Source: Acidimicrobiales bacterium
GTDB lineage: Bacteria > Actinomycetota > Acidimicrobiia > Acidimicrobiales > SZUA-35
Assembly (NCBI GenBank): GCA_020630065.1
Contig: JAHDCC010000005.1
Coordinates: 107,934-171,933 of the forward strand
Direction of reading: 5' to 3'
Length of the DNA stretch: 64,000 nt
Under the pieces are notes generated by a model, which saw nothing but the letters and a program-made list of their open reading frames with translations, had not been told where the DNA came from and ran no database searches. This document shows, piece by piece, positions 50,484-59,921 of the stretch (within the stretch, counting starts at the first letter, position 1; each line of letters starts with the position of its first letter). Position numbers and translations under genes: made by a program.

Positions 50484-51502
50484 CGCAGCGCCCGAACCAC
50501 AAACCGCCACACCACAGCAGCCAGAGCTAACACCGAGACAGTAGCGGCACCCATCGCCACCTCTTGGCGACGACTAGGAGGCACAGACTGCCAGAGAGGG
50601 GCCGGAGTTCCAGCAACGTAGGCTTCCTCCGACGAAAACGTAGGACGCCAGCCCGCACTGCGCAACTTGTCGTTAGCGACCACCCACGGGTACGTAGCGT
50701 AGGTGGCAAGCCCAGACGTACCCTCAGCGCCAATGGCTCCAAGAAACTCCCGATACTTCAACGCGGCGGAGTCACCGATACCGAGTTTCGTTTCGCCGCT
50801 CAGATCTCTAAACACCGACGCCGACATCCAGCCATCGGGAGCGACGTTAAATATTCCTTTTAGCTTTCTCGTGGCAGCAATCGTGGCCGCTGACGCTAGA
50901 TCATCGTGATGAAGGAACTGCACCGAAGGATCAACTTTGCCCGAACGAATCGCGGTGGCTTTCCGCAGCTCAGCCGCTATCCAACTAACGTTACTTTCCG
51001 ACAGCGTTGCGGTGGGACGCAACACACCAACCGTGTTCATAGGATTCTCGGCCTGCCACCGCTCGGCCCGTTCTTCCAACGCCGACTTCACGACCGCATA
51101 GTTGACATCAGGTATCGGCCGTCGAGGCTGATCCTCAGTAATCGGAACAGGGTTATCGCTTCGCGCCCCGTATACAAGCGCCGAAGAAAGCAACACGATA
51201 TGGCTGCAACCAACATCGGACGCCGCCGACACAACACGGTCCAAGGCATCCACGGCAACCGTATGATCGGCACCCGGGCGGTACTGGTCGGCGAGATGAA
51301 TAATCGAATCGCACGCTTCCAACGGTTTGGTAAGTTCGTCTGTCAACAAGTCAACGCGAACAGCCTGTACCTTGGAACTCCTAGAATTAATAGACTTGCG
51401 ATCTAAAGCAACGATGGATTCGACCCCGGGGTCGGCAATAAGAAGCGGAAGTACCTTTTTTCCTAACGATCCGGCTGCCCCGGTTACCGCAATCCTGTTC
51501 AT
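50480..51502 (-). CDS. NAD-dependent epimerase/dehydratase (extended SDR) with C-terminal membrane helix
   Basis: 340 residues. The Rossmann motif GAAGSLGKK, the IIHLAD strand and the active-site YAVVKSALEERAERW with its Tyr-x3-Lys (here YAVVK) identify an extended SDR. The last 35 residues add one hydrophobic helix (MGAATVSVLALAAVVWRFVV) and a basic tail, so the enzyme is probably tethered to the membrane. The substrate is likely a nucleotide sugar, sterol or lipid intermediate. It diverges from the DUF2342 gene with 18 bp between starts. Confidence 0.87.
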   Translation of the reverse strand: MNRIAVTGAAGSLGKKVLPLLIADPGVESIVALDRKSINSRSSKVQAVRVDLLTDELTKPLEACDSIIHLADQYRPGADHTVAVDALDRVVSAASDVGCSHIVLLSSALVYGARSDNPVPITEDQPRRPIPDVNYAVVKSALEERAERWQAENPMNTVGVLRPTATLSESNVSWIAAELRKATAIRSGKVDPSVQFLHHDDLASAATIAATRKLKGIFNVAPDGWMSASVFRDLSGETKLGIGDSAALKYREFLGAIGAEGTSGLATYATYPWVVANDKLRSAGWRPTFSSEEAYVAGTPAPLWQSVPPSRRQEVAMGAATVSVLALAAVVWRFVVRALR

Positions 51503-51520
51503 TGCTCTACGATTTCCTTT

Positions 51521-52783
51521 GTGACTGGTGAAAATTTGCCCGAAGACAACTTTCCGTTTTTTGATCTTAACGCCCTTCTAGCACAAGCTGGTAGCGGCGA
51601 TCCTTGGGCTATGGCAGCCCAGATAGCAGCCTCAATTGCGTCTGAGGGGGGCCAAGAAGCCAACCTTGATCCCAGTGTAAGATTTGAGTTCGAGGATCTG
51701 GTGCGCGTCGCCGAATTGAATCTTGGTCAAGTACCAGGACTTCAACTTCCTACCTCCATCAAAATCGTGCCCACCAACCGGACCGACTGGGTCCAGAAAA
51801 GCCTGAAATCGTATCGGCCTTTCCTCGAACGGTTTGGCGAAGCAGTAGCCGCAGACACCCCCGGCGCAGAACCGACTAGCGGCGACCCAATGTCAGCCAT
51901 GATCGGCCAAGCATTCAGCTCGCTCGGCCCGATGCTGGTGACGATCAGTACCGGCACGATGCTCGGGCATCTTGCGCAACAAAGCCTGGGACAATACGAC
52001 CTCCCAGTCCCCCGAGACTCTAACGAAATTCTTGTTATCCCTACAGCTATCGACGCTGCAGCCGCCAAATGGGATGTACAGCGCGACGACCTGCGTCTCT
52101 GGATACTTATTCAAGAAATGGCGACCCACACCGTTTTGTCGATCCCGCACGTGCGGAAACGGCTAGAAACACTACTTCTAGATTTTGCTTCTGCATTCCG
52201 ACCAAACAACGAAATGATTCAAGACGAGTTCGGTTCGATGTCTGACCTAAGTCAACTCGAACAGATCGGCGAAAAGTTTAACAACCCCGAGATTGTCCTG
52301 TCGATGATGCGATCCCCCGGCCACGACCTGATTGTGCCACAACTCGATGCACTCGTCGCCGCCATACTCGGTTACGTGAGCCACGTAGTCAAGACTGCGT
52401 GTGATCCACTGCTACCAAGCCACCCCGCCATCCAAGACCATTTCCGGCAACGATGGCTCGACTCGGCACCCGCCGATCGATTCACCGAACGACTTCTCGG
52501 GCTTGAGATCGATGAAAACACGCTTCAGAGAGGCGATAGTTTCATCTCGGGAATATCCGAACGGGCTGGCCAAGTTGGACTCGACCGTCTATGGGCTGAC
52601 GAACTTGACCTGCCGACGGCAGCCGAAATTGACGCCCCCGGTCTGTGGCTCGAACGCATCGGTCTGACCAGCGACGCCAAAACGTACACGTTTGACATCC
52701 CTGACGATTTGTCCGGTCTCGAAATCGAGTCCGAAACACCAGACTCTGACGACGATGCCACCCCTACTGACGAATCAGAATGA
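51521..52783 (+). CDS. DUF2342/zincin-like protein with altered metal motif
   Basis: 420 residues from GTG 51521. The overall sequence follows the DUF2342 family (TIGR03624), which is common in actinobacteria: an N-terminal Gly/Ala-rich helix pair, VPGLQLPTSIKIVPTNRTDW, VPRDSNEILVIPTAI, and a long C-terminal helical part. Where relatives carry HExxH, this protein reads QEMATH (residues 198-203): both zinc His positions are replaced and only Glu199 is kept. It may be a non-catalytic family member. It starts 18 bp from the divergent SDR and is convergent with the MFS gene. Confidence 0.75.
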   Translation: MTGENLPEDNFPFFDLNALLAQAGSGDPWAMAAQIAASIASEGGQEANLDPSVRFEFEDLVRVAELNLGQVPGLQLPTSIKIVPTNRTDWVQKSLKSYRPFLERFGEAVAADTPGAEPTSGDPMSAMIGQAFSSLGPMLVTISTGTMLGHLAQQSLGQYDLPVPRDSNEILVIPTAIDAAAAKWDVQRDDLRLWILIQEMATHTVLSIPHVRKRLETLLLDFASAFRPNNEMIQDEFGSMSDLSQLEQIGEKFNNPEIVLSMMRSPGHDLIVPQLDALVAAILGYVSHVVKTACDPLLPSHPAIQDHFRQRWLDSAPADRFTERLLGLEIDENTLQRGDSFISGISERAGQVGLDRLWADELDLPTAAEIDAPGLWLERIGLTSDAKTYTFDIPDDLSGLEIESETPDSDDDATPTDESE

Positions 52784-52790
52784 CCGGACT

Positions 52791-54077
52791 TCACTGACCA
52801 TTCTGTCGTAACGATCTGGGAACACTGACCGTTCGACCAACCCAATACAGCGCCGCTATGACCCCACCAGACGCCGCCAGCAGTAGGTACCCTACTCTGG
52901 CAGGTATTGGGAGCATGGCGGGCCCCAGAGCGCCTATAACCCAAACCAGCTGGAACCTGCTCTCAAACCGGCCAAAGACTCGACCAAGATTCGATCTCGG
53001 CGCATCGCGTTGAACAATCGCGTCAAAAGCTTGTTTACCCGTCTGAGCGGCGACACCGACAGCGGCGGCAACAATAAACACAGCGACAAGCCCGCCAACC
53101 CCAAACGCAACACCAGCCATGCCAGCGACAAGAACTAAGGCAAACGCCAAAATCCGTTCCTCTTTAAGATACTTACGAACCATAGGCGAAACGGCCGAAC
53201 CGAATAGACCCCCAACACCAGCGCCAAGTAACGCAATTCCGAAATGCCAAGGAGGGGCACCCCCCGTCGCCAAATCAAGCGGACCCAAACCTAACGCGGC
53301 TCGCACGCTGTGCCCTAATTCGACTGCCTCGCCTGTCGGCCCTGGATCGATGCCTCCACGTAGCTCAAAAGCCAAAAGGATCGTTATGAACCCTACGGCT
53401 CCACGCAGAAACGACATGGCGCCGACCGCCAACCGAATGCTCGACGCCTTCATCTCCGCTTTTTCTTCTGCAGCAGCTTTTTCAGAAGCGACGGTGGTGG
53501 CTCGAATCTTAAACCCGAAGAACACGGCGACAGCAAAAACAACCACCCCGAACCCGAGCACCCATTCAGAGCCCCCAAATTGTAGAAGTAAGACGCCTGG
53601 TAGACCTACCAAGCCACCAGAAATAGCAGACGAAATAGCTAGCGTAGAATTCGACTTAACTAGCTGTTCTTCAGTTTCTACCGTCGTCGGAACGAGAGAA
53701 CTTTTGGCGATCGAATACGTTTTGCCCATCACCAACATCGAAAACGCCAACGGATATAACACAAACGTCGATACGTATCGGACCAACGCTATCATCAACA
53801 GACCACGAACGGCAGCCGAACCGATGATCATGAACCGATGACCCCCGTTGATGCGGTCCATCAACGGTCCAAGCAGCGGGGCGACCACGGCAAACGGTGC
53901 GATGGTAAGCACCAAATAGAGGGCAACCCTCCATCGTGCTTGGGTGGGGTCCACATCAAAAAAGATGGAATCGGCAAGCGCTATCGTTAGCAGCGCATCA
54001 CCACCCACCGAAAAACAATGAGTCCGAACTAGCCGGTAAAAATTAGACTCGCCCCGCAGAATCCCTGAGATCATCAC
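52791..54077 (-). CDS. Major facilitator superfamily transporter
   Basis: 428 residues with about 12 membrane helices. The loop after helix 2 reads GPLMDRINGGHRFMII, resembling the MFS A-motif (GxxxDRxxRR) in degenerate form, and a long basic/acidic central loop (ATTVASEKAAAEEKAEMKAS) divides the halves. The substrate is unknown. It lies 95 bp downstream of the regX3-like gene on the same strand and may be read from that operon. Confidence 0.85.
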   Translation of the reverse strand: MMISGILRGESNFYRLVRTHCFSVGGDALLTIALADSIFFDVDPTQARWRVALYLVLTIAPFAVVAPLLGPLMDRINGGHRFMIIGSAAVRGLLMIALVRYVSTFVLYPLAFSMLVMGKTYSIAKSSLVPTTVETEEQLVKSNSTLAISSAISGGLVGLPGVLLLQFGGSEWVLGFGVVVFAVAVFFGFKIRATTVASEKAAAEEKAEMKASSIRLAVGAMSFLRGAVGFITILLAFELRGGIDPGPTGEAVELGHSVRAALGLGPLDLATGGAPPWHFGIALLGAGVGGLFGSAVSPMVRKYLKEERILAFALVLVAGMAGVAFGVGGLVAVFIVAAAVGVAAQTGKQAFDAIVQRDAPRSNLGRVFGRFESRFQLVWVIGALGPAMLPIPARVGYLLLAASGGVIAALYWVGRTVSVPRSLRQNGQ

Positions 54078-54172
54078 TACTTGAAATCGTAGCCCCCGAA
54101 GCGATACTTGCGCTTCGACGAACCTGGATTACCTACGGTCATCCGAGCCGACCCGCCATCACCATCTTTGTC

Positions 54173-54895
54173 TTAAGAGGCTTTTGGCGCCTCATATTTG
54201 TATCCGAGACCTCGGATAGTGACAATTCGTCGTGGTTCCGACGGAATATCTTCGACCTTGTTGCGCAAACGTTTGATGTGAACATCAAGGGTTTTTGTGT
54301 CGCCCACATAGTCGTAACCCCAGACCCGTTCAATCAGAACGTCCCGGGTTAGAACACGGCCCGCGTTTTCCAGGAGAAGAGTCAGGAGTTCGAACTCGCG
54401 TAACGGCAGCTTGACCGACTGGCCTCGAATCTCGACCTCGTGGCGTTCAACGTCTACCGAAACGTCACCGACCGAAATTGGTATCGCCTCGTTGGTTACT
54501 GGGGTGGCCGCCGAGACGGTATCTGGCCCGTACTGCGCCCGACGTAACAGCGAACGCATACGAGCGACCAGTTCCCGCATCCGATACGGCTTCGAAATGT
54601 AGTCATCGGCCCCAACTTCAAGCCCTACTACGGTATCGACCTCCGCTGAGCGGGCGGTAACCATAATGATTGGAACTTTGGACTTTGCACGAATCTGTCT
54701 ACAAACATCGACGCCGCTCATCACAGGTAACATCACGTCGAGCAGGACAAGGTCCGGCTTCGATGTGTCAAACATATCGAGCGCCTCGGCACCGTCTCGG
54801 GCCACATCGATAGTGAAACCTTCGCGTTGTAAGCTCACGGTCAACGCGTCAACAAACGCCTCTTCGTCTTCGACAATTAAGATCTTTGTAGCCAT
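54173..54895 (-). CDS. regX3: OmpR-family response regulator, RegX3-like
   Basis: 240 residues. Receiver domain: acidic pocket EDEE at 9-12, phospho-acceptor Asp53 in VLLDVMLP, Thr in MVTARS and Lys in ISKPY. A winged-helix output domain follows (PLREFELLTLLLENAGRVLTRDVLIERVWGYDY, DVHIKRLRNKVE, VTIRGLGYKYE). It is encoded 11 bp after the sensor kinase and directly after phoU-pst, so control of the phosphate regulon is expected. PhoB would be the equivalent name outside actinobacteria. Confidence 0.92.
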   Translation of the reverse strand: MATKILIVEDEEAFVDALTVSLQREGFTIDVARDGAEALDMFDTSKPDLVLLDVMLPVMSGVDVCRQIRAKSKVPIIMVTARSAEVDTVVGLEVGADDYISKPYRMRELVARMRSLLRRAQYGPDTVSAATPVTNEAIPISVGDVSVDVERHEVEIRGQSVKLPLREFELLTLLLENAGRVLTRDVLIERVWGYDYVGDTKTLDVHIKRLRNKVEDIPSEPRRIVTIRGLGYKYEAPKAS

Positions 54896-54906
54896 ATCTT
54901 CTTCCC

Positions 54907-56088
54907 TCAGCTCAGGTCGCTTGGCTGTGTAAGCGGCTGTTTTGCATCAAGGTCCTGTGACAACAGCGGAAGTTGAGCAACAAAAGTCGACCCCCGGCCC
55001 TCGACAGATCGCACCGCAATCGTTCCGTTATGTATCTTCATAGCGTTCCGGACGATCGCTAGTCCGAGTCCGTTTCCGCCTGTCTCCCGACTGCGGGCAC
55101 TATCGACTCGATAAAACCGTTCGAAAATCCGGTCGATCTCTGAGTCAGGGATCCCGACGCCAGTGTCTTTCACCGTGATGAATGCAGAAAACTCGTCCTT
55201 GTCGACGCTAAGAACGACACGAGATCCATCGGGAGAGTATTTGATTGCGTTGTCACACAAATTAGAAACCACCGAGAACAGCTGACGGCGATCCCCCTCC
55301 ACGACAACCGGGACTTTTGCGTGATTTAGCGCGATGAGCGAAACACCCCGTTCCTCAGCCACCGCACCGGACAGCTCCAAGACCTTCCCGACAACGTCAC
55401 TCAAATCGACGGGACCAAACCCTGAGGTGTCCGATGATTCGATTTGAGAGAGAACGAGTAGGTCGTCAACAATTTCGCTCAACCGTATCGCTTGAGCTTT
55501 TACTCGACCGATCATTCTTGCCTGAACATCGGAATCTTCGGCGTGTTCAAGCGTTTCGCTTAACGCCACCATCGCCCCAACTGGGGTACGTAACTCGTGA
55601 CTTACATTAGCCACCAGATCGGTGCGGAGGCGAGATATCTGATGTTCGACCGTTGTATCTTCGATCGTGATAGTCGCACCGACACAAGCTCCGTGTTCCA
55701 TAGTTGGCGTGCCGGTGAGATCAAACGACTTCGGAGGCGGGCCCCACAATTCAACTTCTTTATAGGCCGATTCGCCGGTGATCGCCACCTCAACCACTTC
55801 TCGTATCGCGGCCTCAACTAGCGCTTCCCCATGCCGGGCTGTTCGAAACTCGGCTGCCACCTCATTGCGGAAAATGTCTTCGCCTATTGCGTCGACGATC
55901 ACAACTCCAAGCGGCAACGAAGTTAATCCCCGTTCGATTCGAAGACTGTTGTCGATCTCACGAGGACCATCCGGTTCCGTCGACTCGCCATCGCTTATTC
56001 GGTCGTCACCGGCTACGCGCCAACGACCAACCGTCCACCCCAATAGTACTAAACCCACCGCAGCTACTAAGACAGCTACCGTCTCCAT
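54907..56088 (-). CDS. senX3: Sensor histidine kinase, SenX3-like
   Basis: 393 residues. One N-terminal membrane helix, a PAS-like domain (LTSLPLGVVIVD to TITIEDTTVEHQ), the dimerisation domain with the phospho-accepting His in VANVSHELRTPVGAM, and an ATPase domain with the N box NLCDNAIKYSPDG, G1 DTGVGIPDSE and G2 GNGLGLAIV. The arrangement and the VANVSHELRTPVGAM signature are those of SenX3. It senses phosphate status through Pst and PhoU rather than by a large extracellular domain. It sits 2 bp downstream of phoU. Confidence 0.92.
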   Translation of the reverse strand: METVAVLVAAVGLVLLGWTVGRWRVAGDDRISDGESTEPDGPREIDNSLRIERGLTSLPLGVVIVDAIGEDIFRNEVAAEFRTARHGEALVEAAIREVVEVAITGESAYKEVELWGPPPKSFDLTGTPTMEHGACVGATITIEDTTVEHQISRLRTDLVANVSHELRTPVGAMVALSETLEHAEDSDVQARMIGRVKAQAIRLSEIVDDLLVLSQIESSDTSGFGPVDLSDVVGKVLELSGAVAEERGVSLIALNHAKVPVVVEGDRRQLFSVVSNLCDNAIKYSPDGSRVVLSVDKDEFSAFITVKDTGVGIPDSEIDRIFERFYRVDSARSRETGGNGLGLAIVRNAMKIHNGTIAVRSVEGRGSTFVAQLPLLSQDLDAKQPLTQPSDLS

Positions 56089-56090
56089 GG

Positions 56091-56894
56091 TTAGTCGCTA
56101 CTATCTGTCGTGTCATTCGGAGATGAGGTATCTAGCGTCGAGGCCGGCACGTCGGGAAACTCGATGTCAACCGAGGTTTTCCGCACCGTGGCATCGTAGT
56201 CTTCGTTAAGCTCAGCCAAGGTTCCGGTGACCATATAGATAACGCGTTCGCCCACGTTGACTGCGTGGTCGCCGATCCGTTCGTAGTAGCGGGCGATAAG
56301 CGCAAGTTGAACGGCAGCCGCAAGCGTAATCGAGTCGTCGTTAGCGCCAGCAAAGATTGCTTCGACCATGTCACGGTTCAGCTCGTCGAGTTCATCGTCA
56401 ATATCAGCCAACGCCGCTGCCAGATCGGCGTCTTGATCAGCGAACGAATCGATGGCCAGCTTCATCATCTTCTGTGCTTCTTTGCTCATCGAGCCGATAA
56501 TTCCACGGATTCTCGGTGTGAGCGTAGAGCCATACATACGTCTGGTCGCTTTGCAGACGTTAACCATCAAATCGGCTGAACGTTCAATTTCGCCGGTGAG
56601 CTTGATAATGGCGACGATCCGTCGCAGCTCGCTCGCCATCGGGGCTTGCAGCGCCAGAATCGAGTAGCACTGTTCTTCGATCTCAAGCGCCAACGCGTTT
56701 ACAGCTTCATCTGACCGAATGACCTGTTCAGCATCTTTAAGGTTACCTTTGAGCACTACCTCGGTTCCTTGCGGAATCATCTCGGTAGTCATCGCCCCAA
56801 GACGAAGGATTTTGCTGCGCAGCTCTTCTAAATCTTGATGGTACGCAAGCCTGTGCTCTACTGGTTTTGCAGGACTATTTTCTGGGTTACTCAA
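56091..56894 (-). CDS. phoU: Phosphate transport regulator PhoU
   Basis: 267 residues with two PhoU three-helix bundles. The family pattern appears twice: LRSKILRLGAMTTEMI and later EAQKMMKLAIDSFADQDADLA, with ERSADLMVNVCK and YERIGDHAVNVGERVIYM as the metal-site helices. PhoU couples PstB activity to the kinase and keeps the Pho regulon off under phosphate excess. It is encoded between pstB and senX3. The C-terminal 25 residues are a Ser/Thr/Asp-rich tail. Confidence 0.95.
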   Translation of the reverse strand: MSNPENSPAKPVEHRLAYHQDLEELRSKILRLGAMTTEMIPQGTEVVLKGNLKDAEQVIRSDEAVNALALEIEEQCYSILALQAPMASELRRIVAIIKLTGEIERSADLMVNVCKATRRMYGSTLTPRIRGIIGSMSKEAQKMMKLAIDSFADQDADLAAALADIDDELDELNRDMVEAIFAGANDDSITLAAAVQLALIARYYERIGDHAVNVGERVIYMVTGTLAELNEDYDATVRKTSVDIEFPDVPASTLDTSSPNDTTDSSD

Positions 56895-56945
56895 CGGATA
56901 CTGCTCCTACCTCTACAACGACGGCACCAACCAATTTGTATTTGC

Positions 56946-57839
56946 CTAGCCGAAACGGCCGGTTACGTAGTTTTCGGTTCGTTCATCGGATGGATTAGAG
57001 AAGATTTTGTCAGTGGGCGCATACTCGACAAGCGAACCGGTTCGACGCTCGCTCTGATCGTCGAGCTGCGTGGTGAAGAAACCACATCGGTCGCTAGAAC
57101 GCGCCGCCTGCTGCATGTTGTGGGTGACGATAACAATCGAATACTCGTCTTTGAGTTCCTGCATTAGATCTTCTATTCGACCGGTAGCGATCGGGTCCAA
57201 CGCAGAACACGGTTCATCCATCAACAAGACATCGGGTTTGGTCGCAATAGCTCGAGCGATACATAGTCGCTGCTGCTGCCCACCCGATAGACCAAACGCT
57301 GAATCGTCAAGACGATCTTTAACTTCGTCCCAGATTGCCGCTGAAGTCAGCGATTCTTCAACCAGCTGATCCCATTCACTTTTAGGGGTTTTAGCTATCT
57401 TCGGACCGTAGAGAATGTTCTCCCGAATCGATTTAGGGAACGGGTTCGGTTTCTGGAAAACCATGCCTATTCGGCGGCGTACCTCGACCGGATCGACCCG
57501 AGGACCATACAGGTCGATTCCCATATATTTGACGCTGCCCTCGACCCTTGCACCGTCGATGAGATCATTCATCCGGTTAAGCGTCCGAAGAACAGTCGAT
57601 TTGCCGCAGCCCGATGGGCCGATCATCGCCGTGATCTCGTTGCGTCTAATCGGCATAGTCACGCCGCCGACCGCTCGAAAGTCTCCGTAGAAGACAGAAA
57701 CATCTTCGAGGTCCATAATCAGTTCTTGATCGTCGGGCAACTCGCCGCTCGACTGATCTTGGACCTGAGGGTCCAGGTTGTCGGTGTCCACTATTTTGTT
57801 GTCCTCAACTACTTCTATGTCAGGGTTCGACGTTACCAT
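56946..57839 (-). CDS. pstB: Phosphate ABC transporter ATP-binding protein
   Basis: About 297 residues from ATG 57839. Walker [10 protein letters not shown], signature [14 protein letters not shown], Walker [14 protein letters not shown] and H-loop [13 protein letters not shown]. The PstB-type loop [24 protein letters not shown] is present. An acidic extension of about 40 residues ([19 protein letters not shown]) precedes the ATPase and is not part of typical PstB; a later internal ATG before [11 protein letters not shown] could also serve. It drives phosphate import with PstC and PstA. Confidence 0.95.
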   Translation of the reverse strand: MVTSNPDIEVVEDNKIVDTDNLDPQVQDQSSGELPDDQELIMDLEDVSVFYGDFRAVGGVTMPIRRNEITAMIGPSGCGKSTVLRTLNRMNDLIDGARVEGSVKYMGIDLYGPRVDPVEVRRRIGMVFQKPNPFPKSIRENILYGPKIAKTPKSEWDQLVEESLTSAAIWDEVKDRLDDSAFGLSGGQQQRLCIARAIATKPDVLLMDEPCSALDPIATGRIEDLMQELKDEYSIVIVTHNMQQAARSSDRCGFFTTQLDDQSERRTGSLVEYAPTDKIFSNPSDERTENYVTGRFG

Positions 57840-57849
57840 TTTTTCATCT

Positions 57850-58827
57850 CTAACCTTCACGCTTAGCCTCAAATCTGTTTCGAAGAAGAACAGCGGCGAC
57901 ATTAAACCCAAGCACAACTAATAACAAAATCACGATGGCGGCACTCGCCAACGGACGCCATTGTTCACCGGGCTGTCCGACAAAGGCGGTAATAACCATC
58001 GGCATGGCGGTAAAACGCTCCCCCAACTGGGAAGGGTCGAACAGACCTGTGGTTGGTCCGAGTCGACCTGAAACTGCGCCAACCACGATCAGTGGGGCGG
58101 CTTCGCCCAACGCCCGGGCCAGCGACAGTAGCGAACCGGTGAAAATTCCGGGAGCAGCATGGGGAAGGATATGCGATCGAATGACCTGAGACTTGGTCGC
58201 CCCGACGCCAAAGGCCGCTTGACGAAGCGGCGTCGGTACCGCACGAATTGCTTCACTGGCGGTGATGATAACCACCGGCAAAGACAACACCGCTAGGGTT
58301 AGCCCGCCCGCAATAGTGGTACGACCAAGCGTTTTGGTCGGCACACCGACAACACCGTCAAACAATTCGACAAATACGGCTAAACCAAGCAGACCGTACA
58401 CGACTGAGGGAACACCGGCAAGGTTTCGAATATTGATGTTTATTAGCCGGTTGAACCAGTTATCGGTGGCGTATTCTTCGAGATAGATTGCTGCGGCGAT
58501 CCCAACCGGGAACGCGAAACAGATAACGCAGATTCCAATCCAGAATGTGCCGCGAAGCCCTTGGAAGACACCTCGGGTCGCCGATTTAGTTGTGAAACCG
58601 TTGGAAAGAAACGACCCGATCCGTTCGGAGAACAATGGATAGCTTCCAGTGATTACTGTCGCCAACAGAATCATCAACACCAGCAAGCTGAAGACGAGTG
58701 TCAGAAACAGCATCCACTTGAAAATGGAGTTGGCCCAATCTTTCGAATTGCTTTCGAGCTGGTCTTGAACTCGTTGTCGTGTACGTTCACGAGTCTTGTC
58801 ACTGACAATGGGGCTAACAAAGGCCAT
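57850..58827 (-). CDS. pstA: Phosphate ABC transporter permease PstA
   Basis: 325 residues with a basic cytoplasmic N-terminus and about six membrane helices. [12 protein letters not shown] and [21 protein letters not shown] are hallmark PstA/PstC segments, and the EAA-type loop reads [21 protein letters not shown]. It pairs with PstC. Its stop lies 10 bp before the pstB start and its start 2 bp after the pstC stop. Confidence 0.95.
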   Translation of the reverse strand: MAFVSPIVSDKTRERTRQRVQDQLESNSKDWANSIFKWMLFLTLVFSLLVLMILLATVITGSYPLFSERIGSFLSNGFTTKSATRGVFQGLRGTFWIGICVICFAFPVGIAAAIYLEEYATDNWFNRLININIRNLAGVPSVVYGLLGLAVFVELFDGVVGVPTKTLGRTTIAGGLTLAVLSLPVVIITASEAIRAVPTPLRQAAFGVGATKSQVIRSHILPHAAPGIFTGSLLSLARALGEAAPLIVVGAVSGRLGPTTGLFDPSQLGERFTAMPMVITAFVGQPGEQWRPLASAAIVILLLVVLGFNVAAVLLRNRFEAKREG

Positions 58828-58829
58828 AG

Positions 58830-59798
58830 TTAGTACTTCTCCCGGTAACGGCGCACAATTCGATCTGCAAGAATGTTGAGTAGGAACGTGGTAACAAACA
58901 GCACCGCACCGACGAAATAAAGTGAACCTGCTGCGATTTCGGTGATGATGTTGTCCGAACCACTAGCTTGACTAGCCATCGCCGCTGTCATAGTCGACCC
59001 TTTTTCGAGCGGATTAGCCGTGAACTGGGCGCTGTTTCCTCCACCACCGGCGACGAGGAATACAACCATGGTCTCGCCGATCGCTCTAGAAACACCAACG
59101 ATTCCGGCAGCTACCAGGCCGGACACAGCAGCTGGGGTTACCACCGAAAGTGTGGTGCGCATTTTCCGTGCACCCATACCCGCCGAGGCCTCCCGGAGCG
59201 AATTCGGGACAGATCGAAGGGCGTCTTCTGAAATCGAGGCCACCAGAGGAATGGTAAGCAAACCAACACCAAGCCCCGCTGCGAGAAGATTCTGTGATGC
59301 AGTATCAAACAAACGTTGAACGATCTGCGGCGAGATGAAACGTAACGCAAAGAAAGCGATCACGATCGAAGGGATACCGGCTAGGACTTCAAGAATCGGT
59401 TTGAGGAAACGTCGTGCCCTGCTAGACGCATATTCCGATAGGTAGATAGCGGCACCCAGACCGAGAGGGCCGGCGACCATCATGGCGATAGCGGTGACGA
59501 TCAGTGAGCCTACGACCAGAGTCTTAATGTCGAACCTGGTAAACCGCGGCGCCCATTGACCGTTACTCCAAAGCAGATCGAGGCTGAGGGGCACGCCAGC
59601 GTTCTCGACGTCGGCTTCGGACGGGTTAGCGAGCGTGGCAACAAAGTCAATCGCCCGGTAGAACAACGTGCCAATAATTGCGATGGTGACCAAGAGCGAC
59701 AACGCCGCCGCTATTTGTGTCACCAGCTTTATCGCTACTTCTTTGGCTCGGCGGGAGCTTGTACCTTCGAGAATTCTGGCGTCTGGATCGACCAGCAT
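58830..59798 (-). CDS. pstC: Phosphate ABC transporter permease PstC
   Basis: About 322 residues from ATG 59798; the open frame continues to 59867 through an intergenic hairpin region, which argues for the later start. About six membrane helices with LGLGAAIYLSEYA and EVLAGIPSIVIAFFALRFI, plus the ATPase-contact loop SLREASAGMGARKMRTTLSVV. A longer periplasmic loop after helix 1 is typical of PstC. It lies between pstS and pstA. Confidence 0.94.
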   Translation of the reverse strand: MLVDPDARILEGTSSRRAKEVAIKLVTQIAAALSLLVTIAIIGTLFYRAIDFVATLANPSEADVENAGVPLSLDLLWSNGQWAPRFTRFDIKTLVVGSLIVTAIAMMVAGPLGLGAAIYLSEYASSRARRFLKPILEVLAGIPSIVIAFFALRFISPQIVQRLFDTASQNLLAAGLGVGLLTIPLVASISEDALRSVPNSLREASAGMGARKMRTTLSVVTPAAVSGLVAAGIVGVSRAIGETMVVFLVAGGGGNSAQFTANPLEKGSTMTAAMASQASGSDNIITEIAAGSLYFVGAVLFVTTFLLNILADRIVRRYREKY

Positions 59799-59849
59799 GT
59801 AGCATCTTTCTTCAGAGCTGTTACGAGAACAAAGTTCGGAAATCCTATA

Positions 59850-59887
59850 GTCTCCCCAACCATCCAACTTGTGGTGGCTGGGGAGAC
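59850..59887 (-). terminator. Intercistronic hairpin between pstS and pstC
   Basis: GTCTCCCCA and TGGGGAGAC pair perfectly over 9 bp, with ACCA/TGGT able to extend the inner stem, in the 123-bp spacer after the pstS stop. No strong T-tract follows. Such hairpins protect the 3' end of pstS mRNA or cause partial termination, letting the binding protein be made in excess over the permeases. Confidence 0.6.
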
Positions 59888-59921
59888 ATATAAGAAGTAG
59901 CTTCAGTCTAGGAGCTATCTG

